From the NCBI GenBank assembly GCA_963580455.1, contig OY756958.1, positions 6,460,501-6,524,500 of the forward strand: a DNA stretch of 64,000 nucleotides. Direction: 5' to 3'. The position numbers and the translations under genes are program-made. The stretch's first letter is position 1, and each line of letters opens with the position of its first letter. This DNA is from Euonymus europaeus (Eukaryota > Streptophyta > Magnoliopsida > Celastrales > Celastraceae). Below are positions 56,212 through 64,000 of this stretch, in pieces. The notes under the pieces are model-generated. The model saw only the letters and a list, made by a program, of their open reading frames with translations, ran no database searches and had not been told where the DNA came from.

Positions 56212-57797
56212 TCAAGCAGCTACAGTAACCTCCTTCTCAATAATGGCTTCCAATCTGTTCTGGATAGTTGCCTCATCAGTGGTGCTTGATAACCCAAGCC
56301 TCCTCCAAGTTGTCATAGTCTCTCTAACTTCAGCCTGCACTAATTTTGCCTTGTCACCACCATCAATCCCGTCTGATTTGGAGCATCTAATGGAATTATT
56401 TGTTGAGGCTGATGTAGGATGATCTTTCCTTCCACTTGGACACGCTCTTTTCTTCAATTTCTTCCTTCGTTTATCCTCATCTGCAGCTCGTTTGCACTGT
56501 TCCAGCAACAAATTTTTGAACATCCTTCTTTTCAATAAGTTTTTCCCCTTTCCTCGAATTCGCTTATTCATCATCCACTCTTCATCGTTGGGGCAAAAAC
56601 CTGGGGGTATCTACCATCTGAACTATATGACTGTGTGCTAGCTCCATCAGTTGGTACCTGCCGTGTCTTTGCCTCTTTTGTTCCTGTTAGGTACTTGCCC
56701 AAACCAAACGGATCTGAGTCTTGCTCTGTATCCTCTTGTAGTCTCGATTCACAAAACAATGGTGTTTTATCACTTGCCACGCCTGATTCAATGCCCTTCA
56801 TCATTTGGGCCTCATTCTCTACTAAGGTCCCAACATGTATCTCCTCCTGGCCCAAATATCGGCCCAAGGTTAGTTTTGTATTTTCAAATGACCTGTCTGA
56901 GCCAGCTACAGTAGAGACTTTATTGACTCTAATACGAGGTTGGCATTTTTCATCGGATTTCGTACTGATCTTGCTTTTTTCCTGCCTTCATGCTAAACAG
57001 CTCTGACCCCCACAATTTGTGCTGTTATGTCCCTCACTTTGACAGACTTGCTCAGATAAATTCAAAATACCTCCTCTTCCCGCCTGATCTTTTGTTTTGT
57101 CTCTTGATTTCAAAATCCAGCTGGTCGTCGGAGATCCGGCCACCGTTCCTCCTCCGCCGGGTTCTGATATGGATGCTTCCCCAATATAGCTTTCAGAATC
57201 AGTAAACTTGGTCAGGAACCCTCCTTTTTCAGTAGCACCTACTGCACATTTTCCTTCGCTTGGTCTTACCGGCTTCGTTCTACATGGAGAGAATTTACAA
57301 TTATTTGGTTCTTCTGTGACATTGATCATGAAGTTCACCCCATTTATATGTATCACCATTTGGTCCACAATTGCTAGTTTCTCTGTAGTAGAGACTAGAA
57401 TTCGTGCTATGTCAAATCTCTTTTTGGAAAGAGTTTCCTCATCACCGGTTATATAAGTTCCCCATTTGTTTCCTATGTCAATGAAAGTGTTCTTGTTCCA
57501 TGTATGCAGTGGCATACCTGATAATCTCAACCATACGTATCTCTCTTTTGATGTGGCAGATGGGTGCCATTCCTTCACCAAACTAAACCATTCTCCCAAC
57601 CAGTGTCCATCAGTCAAAGTTCTCATCATCTCATCCCTTGAGTTGAATGTTAAAAGAACCTGATTTCCCCCCATTGGTTTAGCTTCTATTACGACTTCCT
57701 CCCTTTGTAGGATTTCCTTTAGGTTTAATAGGCATTCAAATTCCTTTACATATCCAACCGCTGATCGAGCGAGCCATTCTACCTCATCAGAATCTGA
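56212..57797 (-). pseudogene. LINE ORF1 (DUF4283 type), 5'-truncated with one stop and a frameshift
   Basis: The frame enters at the LINE 5' end with SDSDEVEWLARSAVGYVKEF. It carries the DUF4283 segment (VLLTFNSRDEMMRTLTDGHW, ERYVWLRLSGMPLHTWN) to about 57330. A stop occurs at 56988-56990, after which the same frame reads on (KLTLGRYLGQEEIHVGTL) to 56571. The C-terminal part (56574-56212: RIRGKGKNLLKRRMFKN, WRRLGLSSTTDEATIQNRL) is in another frame. ORF1 proteins of plant L1 elements bind the element RNA. The first 15-20 residues of the longer frame (from 57857) are copia RT, not LINE. Confidence 0.85.
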
Positions 57798-57810
57798 GTT
57801 AGGGTGAGCT

Positions 57811-58127
57811 GGTACTTCAATGCCAAGAAAATAGTTCAATGGTCCCAAGTCTTTCAATCAAAACCTATGTGCCAACACTTGCATGAAGTGTTTAACATAA
57901 GATATATCATTACCACTTATGATAATGTCATCAACTTATACCAAGAAGTAGAGCAGGCATGGGCCATTGCTTTGAATAATTAATGAGGAGTTTGCTATGG
58001 AATTGATGAATCCAGAGTCAACAACAATTGTTCTCAACTCATGATACCAGGATCTTAGGGCTTGTTTCAACCTCCAAATTGCCTTGCGGATGTGACATGC
58101 ATGGTGTGGTTCAGACAAGAGCCCCAA
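57811..58127 (-). pseudogene. Copia reverse transcriptase fragment upstream of the LINE insertion
   Basis: Minus strand: PHHACHIRKAIWRLKQALRS, WYHELRTIVVDSGFINSIAN, LLYFLV, then KDLGPLNYFLGIEVPAHPN. It breaks exactly at the LINE 5' junction. This is the mid-RT region of copia, with a shift near 57930. Confidence 0.85.
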
Positions 58128-58139
58128 AATATGCTTTCC

Positions 58140-58418
58140 CTAGTGCAGCCAGGTTAGGTATACAAGATTGGGGCTGAGAATTTTATTGATTGTGGTAGTC
58201 ATAGGTGGTGGTAAATGAGAGCCATTGTAGTGACCATAACCAATAAGAATGGATTCAATTTGTAGTCTCCAAGATAAATAGTTGGTTGATGTGAGTTTGA
58301 TGAAATTATGAATATGAACAATAATGAGAGGTTTTGTGGGTTCATTGGTGTTGGGTATGAGGACTTGAGTGTCATCGTTGGCCATGGTTGCATGAGAAAA
58401 GAACAAAATGGAGGCCAT
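58140..58418 (-). pseudogene. Copia gag N-terminal fragment
   Basis: Minus-strand frame of 92 codons with HNFIKLTSTNYLSWRLQIES, the usual start of a copia gag (UBN2-like). It runs directly into RT text within ~15 bp, so the rest of gag, protease and integrase were deleted. Confidence 0.75.
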
Positions 58419-58443
58419 GGAACTTTACATCTTTGATACCATA

Positions 58444-58644
58444 TGGCTCCTATATTCTCGTGTAGTTTATATATAGCATTAGGTTTACGTTTGTTACAAT
58501 CCCATAAATTGGGGAGTTGATACAGGAGCTAACAATTATCAATTTGTTGTAAATTGGCTTACTATATGACAAGAGATTGTTATGGAGTTGGTATGGTAAC
58601 AAATTGATAAGGAGATAATCTCATGTGATGGATTATCTCTATCA
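58444..58644 (-). repeat. Copia 5' LTR (antisense)
   Basis: 201 bp, the partner of 49340-49546. On its own strand it begins TGATAGAGATAATCC and is followed (58443 downward) by the tRNA-Met type primer-binding site TGGTATCAAAG. Confidence 0.82.
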
Positions 58645-60460
58645 CTGGATTGTAGACGAACTTCCTATTTCACGAGTTCCTGTATTACAGAATGTTAGCC
58701 TTTTGCTTTCTTAAGTTTGCTTTATTACCTTGGTTGACAAACATTCTTGATTTGTCCCTTTCTCCTTCTCAGTAGATGAAATTAAGGACAACTAAGGGTA
58801 ATAGTGATTACAAACACAGATATTCATAATTTTAGACCTTGGATGTCTTCATTAGTGATATGGTTGAGTCATTCGATCCTAATGTACTGCAGCCTTACCT
58901 TGTTATAGTGACATTTCCTTTCATAGTTTTTCTAATAAATGCCTTCAATACATTAAAAGGTGCAATTAATAGAGATTTAGTACACAAATGCACTTTATCC
59001 ATACGACCATACAAATTACCAAGATAATGGAGCTTAGTTTAATTTATTAGAAAGCTAGCCTATTAAAAATGTAAGTTTTATTTTCTCTCTAATCATATCA
59101 AGACTAAATGTAAGTATTAAATTCTTTTAAAATAAATACTATTAAAAATTAAAGTATCATTAATGATTAAATTTCTAAGATAAGTGGCCCATAGAAAGCA
59201 AATGTCATGAGCAACACCCAAATGTTAAAAATGTTTGAGAAGCATTTAAACAAATAAATTTATTAATTTGTATACAACTATTAAATTCGTATGTATTTGT
59301 AAGCCTCCAAAAATCATTCCAACAAAAACACAATAAAATAGGTTGTCAAACCGAGAGAGAGAGAGAGAGAGAGAGAGAAATAACTAGTTATTGGTTACTA
59401 TGAAGAAATTCCATCGATACCCAAGTCACGTCACTAACTTTCAGTTGATCGGATAGCTATTAGTTCATGTAACCTGCTCTAAACAGAGATATTGTGTGGT
59501 GAAGAGTTTGAGGTGACAAATCTCGACGGATAAAGAGAGGAGAGGCAAGAGAGCAAAAGAATCCACCTTATAGGACCATCGGCATCCTAAGGGACTAGTT
59601 CTTCCAACCTTTCTTTCAAGTAGCTCTTCCACTTCTTCCTTTATGGGCGAGTAATCAGGCATATTTACTATTTCCACATGTTACATATTGTAAGAGTTAA
59701 AGTACAAGAATCTCACCACTAGATCACGGGAGTGACTCAACCAAAAGGATTGTCAGGCATATTTACTATTCCAGCATGTTACATATTAAAACAGTAAAAG
59801 TAAAAGAATCTCACAACTAGATAATCCTATGAGGACCGTTCGATCATGTACATGTGATCTGATGGTGAGGCCACTAGAAGTCCCCTCATCCCATTCAATA
59901 TTATCTCTCCTACACTATAATCAAAATTATTGTGTCCTGTCATACATTGTCACATTTAGGGGAACAATGGTAGGGGATAGGGGGTTTACTATAGGGGTGT
60001 TGGTTCATCGCTTAAAATTATTTGGGTGACAAACAAGTGGGCCCCATCTAAGAGTAGGCTTGGGTTTAACTTGGGTATATTTAGCGCTATCCATTCCATA
60101 TTTATATTAGGTATTGATTGATTGATGAGGTCATGCAATAACTCACTAACCACTTATAACAAATGAGTACATAAAAGATTATATATTAGTACATAAAAAT
60201 TATATAACAACAGAACCTGTTGTAGAGACTTTTTGGAGGGTTGATTTTTTAATTTTTTTCAATTTTATATTTTTATTTTGATAAGTATTGCAAAATTTGG
60301 TGATATAATTTTTTTTGAAACAAAAATGAAATTCAACATGAAAAGTGTATGATAATTATGGATCATTGGATATAAGTCAAAAGACATTTCATATATTTTG
60401 TGTAGCATTTTATTTTTTCTTGAACAAAAAATATATTGTAGTTTGTAATATCAACCAAAA
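58645..60460. other. Interval without a recognisable gene
   Basis: AT-rich. Contains a (GA)n microsatellite (59352-59379). A ~70-bp segment (GGCATATTTACTATT(T)CCA(C/G)CATGTTACATATT...) is repeated at about 59656-59730 and 59754-59825. A 70-codon minus frame over 59465-59677 resembles nothing I know. Confidence 0.4.
59352..59379. repeat. (GA)n microsatellite
   Basis: About 14 GA units in a row after AAACC. Confidence 0.95.
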
Positions 60461-60582
60461 TATAAATATAATTTGTAAAATAAATTTAAAAATATTTTAA
60501 CTCACTAAAATGCTTCAACAACCGGCCTGTAAAATAAATTTAAAAATATTTTAACTCACTAAAATGCCTCTACAACTGGCCT
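60460..60582 (+). repeat. Tandem duplication of ~61 bp
   Basis: TGTAAAATAAATTTAAAAAT through TTAACTCACTAAAATGC to CAACCGGCC is present twice, at about 60474-60530 and 60531-60582. Copies differ at few bases. Confidence 0.85.
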
Positions 60583-61055
60583 TTATTTGATTCCCGCAAA
60601 TATATTGGACCTATACATATTTATTTCTTTTTAACCCAACTACTATGGAAAATGGTTGTTGTATGTGAAAGGTCAAGTTTTAACTTATATATCAAATATA
60701 AATCATAAATTCTAAATTCTAAACCCAAAAATACTAAAACTTAAACCCTAAATCCTATATTCTATATGAGCCCTAGATCTTAAGTCTGAACAATTTAACT
60801 CTAAATTCTAAATACTAGATCCTAAAGCCTAACATGTCATTTTAAAAAACAAAAACTTATGATTTAACGTGATTGTTGGCAAAAATTAGAGGTAAAAATT
60901 GGAGGGGTAATTGAAGCCTCTCCCAACTCTTATTTTTCCTAAACCCAATTACTATAGATCAAAGCTAATTCAATGGCTAGGCTCAACTACTATGGGTAAG
61001 AGGCCAACTCACTAGACTAGAAAAATGTCTTGTTTTGTGAGAAAGGTTGGACTTT

Positions 61056-61092
<37 letters not shown>

Positions 61093-62160
61093 ATCAGTCT
61101 CTAAGCGATGTAGTATTCTTGACACTCCACCGAACTTATGGATTGGGTTATGTCAGACCCAACAAGTGGACAGTTAAGAGCATCTCCAATATATATGAGG
61201 TCTCTAAGTGATGTAGTATTCTTGACACTATCCCGAATTTGTGGATTAAGTTATGTCAGACCCAACAAGTTGAAGGTAAAGGCCCCTCCAACTGGATTGA
61301 GGCACTATTCTGATATTATATTATAAATTTTGAAACCACTCACACCAATAACATTGTATTCTTTGAGTTATCCGATTCGCATAAAAATATCGAGCCATCA
61401 CAATTTTGATTTTCGGGTTAGAGTAAGGGTGTTCCAATTCTCCATCAAATTTTTACCTAGAATTTTCCCCCAAAAATTTATGTTAAATCATGCTAAAAAT
61501 TATATTATTGAGTATTTTAGTATTCGTAATGTTAGAATATAGTAAATTTTGACCATATACCCTAAATCTTAAATCATAAAATTTAAATTTTAAACACTAA
61601 ATCTTAACTCCTAAACACTAATATGACATTTTAAAAATAAAAACTCATGATTTAACATGATTTTTTTCCCGAAATTATAGGTAAAAATTGAAGGGGCAAT
61701 TGGAGCCTCTCCCAAGTCTTGTTTTCCTTAACTCAACTAATATAAATTGACACCCAACTCACTGAACAAGCTGAGTTGTTGTGAGTCAAAACTCAACTCA
61801 CTTGGCTAGGAAAATATTCTGTTGTGTGAGAAATATGTTAGGCTTTTAACCACTGGCAGAGCCACAATAATGAATAGGGCGCTCAAGCCCTCAAAAATTT
61901 TAATCCATTTTTATAATACAAATATTAAACTAAACTCATTGCATATAAATTTAATATTGAAATCATACTTCTTAAACCTAAATTCCCATCATTTTTAGTA
62001 AATGGTCATAAAAAATCAGATACCCGAACCACCAATCAACTTTATCCATTACCAAGACCCTAAAATTATTTTCTAGATACCAATTGGAGGTCCCTAGGCG
62101 ATGTGATGTGATATTCTTGACAATAATTATCCTCTCTAAAAATAAAATAAAATAAAATAG
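60583..62160. other. Repeat-rich gene-free interval
   Basis: Contains an (AT)n microsatellite (61060-61090). A pair of ~90-bp segments starts (G/C)TCTCTAAG(C/T)GATGTAGTA, near 61094 and 61201. Two copies of a longer block have TTAAACCCTAAATCC / CATGATTTAACATG / GGTAAAAATTG(G/A)A(G)GGGG text, near 60730-60930 and 61560-61720. GAGCATCTCCAAT at ~61180 is typical of MITE ends. No coding. Confidence 0.5.
61060..61090. repeat. (AT)n microsatellite
   Basis: About 15 AT units, directly before one copy of the GATGTAGTATTCTTGACA repeat. Confidence 0.95.
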
Positions 62161-62809
62161 ATGGGCGCGAGATTTCAGTGGAATCGCTCGCTGATTATGA
62201 CTGGCATTGGATACTAGTTGTCACCATGAGATATGCTCTCGAGTCTTGAACATGAAATGTTATGGAAATCTTCCTCCAAAAGTAGTAAAACAATAAGACA
62301 CATACCTAGAAATTTGCAAATCGCGAGTGTAAAGGGTCCATTAGAGCATCGGGACGAGTGGGTAGCACAAAATTGCAAGATCCACTCTCAACCTCGCGCG
62401 ACACTGTTCCTCATTATTTAAGCAATTTAGCTGCATCATAACCTGCAACTTCCCTTCCTTGACGCAATCATCTTTATGATTCTTTTTTTTCTTTTGAGTT
62501 TCTGAGAAACCAACTTTCATTAACTTATATCGTACATTACTTCTTGACTTCCCACGGCTTGTATTGCTATATATAGGTAATCCATCTTCAAAGTCCACAT
62601 GCTTTGAATGTTCATTTACAGTGCTGAACACATGAAGCTCTTGATATCGCATCGCTGTCTACTCTTTTCTTCAATGATCAAGAGCGGACGAAATTGGGTG
62701 TGCAAAAGAATTCCCAGAAATAATGTCCGTAAAAGACCCAAACGCTTACTAAATAGAAGGAAATCAGTAATGTTCTCACTTAGTCTCTTTATTTGATGTG
62801 CAAATTAAG
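62161..62809. other. Interval upstream of the coiled-coil gene fragment
   Basis: Could contain earlier exons of the coiled-coil gene (for example 62670-62765, a basic K/R-rich stretch), but stops break every frame and no splice pairing is compelling. Confidence 0.3.
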
Positions 62810-63203
62810 GAATGCATAGCACGGTTGAAGTCGAAAATGGCTGAGATCGAGGTGGAGCAGGAAAACATCGCAGAGGGACAGAAACGAATGCGGAAGAAGT
62901 ACGAGGAGAATCAGAGGGAACGCGAGCAATTGTAGAAGGAAACCAAGCTGATTTCGCAGCAGAGTTATGGTATCCGAGTTCGTTTAAATTTAATGTTTCA
63001 AATTCTAAAAGCAAGAGTTGAGAGTGATTCAGCTAAAGTCGCTCAACTTACGAAATGTCTCAGGTTAGTAATCTTCCAAAACTAGAACATGATCATGATA
63101 ATGATGAATATTATGATATTTCAATATTAGCTCTCAATTAGAGGCTAATACAATTGTAGCTTTGATTGCCTGCAGGGACTTGTTATCGAAGCCAAAGGAT
63201 TAA
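62810..63203 (+). pseudogene. 3' exons of a coiled-coil protein gene with an in-frame stop
   Basis: A good acceptor (ATTAAG|GAATGC) opens an exon at 62810. It reads KSKMAEIEVEQENIAEGQK, RMRKKYEENQREREQL, a TAG stop (62933-62935), then KETKLISQQSYGIRVRLN and LMFQILKARVESDS. It ends ...CLR at a donor CTCAG|GTTAGT (63063). The next exon (63176-63203) completes RDLLSKPKD and a stop in frame. The charge pattern indicates a long coiled coil. The frame and splice sites are preserved on both sides of the stop, so the gene was recently intact or the stop is an error. I do not recognise the family. Confidence 0.55.
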
Positions 63204-63787
63204 GGAGCAAAAGGAAGAGTTGATGAATCCACATGGAAATAAGAATTAGTCCTATGTGAAGGTTTCTTTAGTGTTTGTGATTGGTGTATAGTATCGGTAG
63301 GGAGAGAGGCTGTACCAAACATGCACCAATGTAAGAAAACAAAAACAAAAAAAAATTATGTACATGCTAATAATATTTGTATTGAAGATTGCCTTTTAAT
63401 GGAAGCAAATAGTGTATCTTTTAGTTACAACCAACAAAAAATTATTTGCAAATCTTCATGGCAATACAGATTGCATTAATTTAAAAAAAATCACCTACAA
63501 CAAGATTAATCGCACATAATTAGGAGACCAAATGAAAAGCGAGGAGAGAAATTAAGCTTATATTTGATTCCATCGGGTAAAAGACTAGTTTATAAGAGAA
63601 TCCCTAAGAATATATTGTACGACTAAAGTACTAAAGTTGTAGAATTTTATTTCCTTGAGAAAATGATATCACCCCGTATATCCTTATATGAATACACTGT
63701 GTATCTCCTAGAATTAAGTTACACGATATATGCTCCTATAATTAAGTTATCACACATAATTACATGCTAGGTATGGATATGAATTAG
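63204..63787. other. Interval without a recognisable gene
   Basis: AT-rich. Contains TACACGATATATG / TATCTCCTAGAATTAAGTTA repeats around 63700-63760. Nothing coding was supported. Confidence 0.4.
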
Positions 63788-64000
63788 TTAACACGAATCA
63801 GTTATAATAATAGAGTGATTTGTGGCTGATACTTGGCTGGTGCAGTAGGTCAACATGATGGAGCTAAATATGGAAGGAGATATTTGATTGGCTCCATTAG
63901 CTAGTAGTCTCTCTTTCAACCCCTCATAAACTTTGCGGCAACCTTGGTCGAAAGAGTTTGGAACAAAGTAGCCGATGTCGTTGCTTGTGTAATGGCTTTG
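63788..64000 (-). CDS. Unidentified open frame running off the window edge (partial, C-terminal)
   Basis: The minus-strand frame is open for 70 codons from the window edge down to a TAA at 63788-63790. It reads SHYTSNDIGYFVPNSFDQGC, RKVYEGLKERLLANG and then ISPSIFSSIMLTYCTSQVS. It has balanced composition and no low complexity, unlike chance frames in the AT-rich surroundings, so it may be the last exon of a gene lying mostly outside the window. No family is recognised, and it could also be part of a transposon. Confidence 0.4.
   Translation of the reverse strand, partial: QSHYTSNDIGYFVPNSFDQGCRKVYEGLKERLLANGANQISPSIFSSIMLTYCTSQVSATNHSIIITDSC

Larger units (their letters stand above)
50372..57797 (-). 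mobile_element. L1-type LINE, 7.4 kb, with 13-bp target duplication and poly(A) tail
   Basis: The same 13 bp, GTTAGGGTGAGCT, stands on both sides (50359-50371 and 57798-57810). The 3' end carries a 15-base T run (poly(A) on the minus strand, 50371-50385), next to GATAAGCCGCACAATATATTG, the 3' end shared with the other LINE. ORF1 (truncated at its start) and ORF2 are in the expected order. The insertion splits a copia RT exactly between HPN and G. The exact target duplication and the near-complete ORF2 suggest a relatively recent insertion. The 5' end enters ORF1, so the copy is slightly 5'-truncated. Confidence 0.95.
49340..58644 (-). mobile_element. Internally deleted copia retrotransposon split by a LINE
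   Basis: Matching ~200-bp LTRs lie at 49340-49546 and 58444-58644. The element runs on the minus strand: 5' LTR at the right, primer-binding site CTTTGATACCA (inverted, 58431-58441), a gag N-terminus (58418-58140), then directly reverse transcriptase (58127-57811). A LINE interrupts it at 57797. The copia resumes at 50358 (GFFLSQRQHILDLLK) and ends with RNase H (49875-49687) and a purine tract TTGCAGGGGCA before the 3' LTR. Protease, integrase and part of the RT are absent, so a large deletion preceded or followed the LINE insertion. Its own 5-bp target duplication was not found (CTTTT versus CTGGA). Confidence 0.85.

Noticed and set aside
57811..57857. Start of LINE ORF1 at the ATG 57857
   Set aside because: MKDLGPLNYFLGIEV is copia reverse transcriptase lying outside the target duplication, so the LINE itself begins at 57797.
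49340..58644. Five-bp target duplication for the LINE-split copia
   Set aside because: The flanks CTTTT and CTGGA do not match, so none is claimed.
1..64000. tRNA and rRNA genes
   Set aside because: Only tRNA-complementary primer-binding sites were noticed. I saw no cloverleaf-like or ribosomal sequence by eye; a structural search was not possible here.

Overview
The window is plant nuclear DNA, most likely from a eudicot. The evidence is two spliced genes with GT-AG introns and plant-specific domain layouts, AT-rich gene-poor surroundings, and a dense mix of plant transposon families (Ty1/copia, Ty3/gypsy, TRIM, L1-type LINE, hAT, PIF/Harbinger, MITE-like repeats). No bacterial, organellar or viral gene was seen. 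I could not name the species.

Two host genes look intact. A PB1 domain plus Raf-like protein kinase gene (12801-18691, plus strand, nine coding exons, 1128 aa) probably acts in stress or hormone signalling. A GDSL esterase/lipase (31843-33656, plus strand, five exons, 379 aa) is probably secreted. Near the right edge there is the 3' part of a coiled-coil gene with one internal stop (62810-63203, plus) and an unidentified open frame running off the window on the minus strand (63788-64000).

Left to right. 1-590 has no gene but holds a perfect 10-bp hairpin. 591-1552 is a head-to-head TRIM array with five ~110-bp LTRs, flanked as one unit by a CACTT direct repeat. 2556-2840 is an antisense copia integrase scrap. 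3330-11692 is a decayed copia element carrying two hAT insertions: an autonomous-type one at its 5' LTR and a 626-bp one at its 3' end with a perfect 8-bp target duplication. The kinase gene follows. 19576-20264 is a copia gag fragment with primer-binding site. 20265-25400 is a decayed PIF/Harbinger element with Myb/SANT and DDE genes. 27970-31035 is a gag-only gypsy-type element with two internal minisatellites. The GDSL gene follows. 34800-35666 and 47733-48310 carry a shared LTR-like repeat. 36560-38990 is antisense copia pol. 40711-45431 is a decayed LINE. 45740-46610 is antisense gypsy integrase. 49340-58644 is an internally deleted antisense copia split by a young-looking 7.4-kb LINE with a 13-bp target duplication. 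58645-62800 is repeats and microsatellites.

The region is best read as host genes separated by layers of nested mobile elements. No operon-like or cooperating cluster was found, and I see no convincing evidence of a wholly new biological system. The most unusual structure is the palindromic TRIM array.
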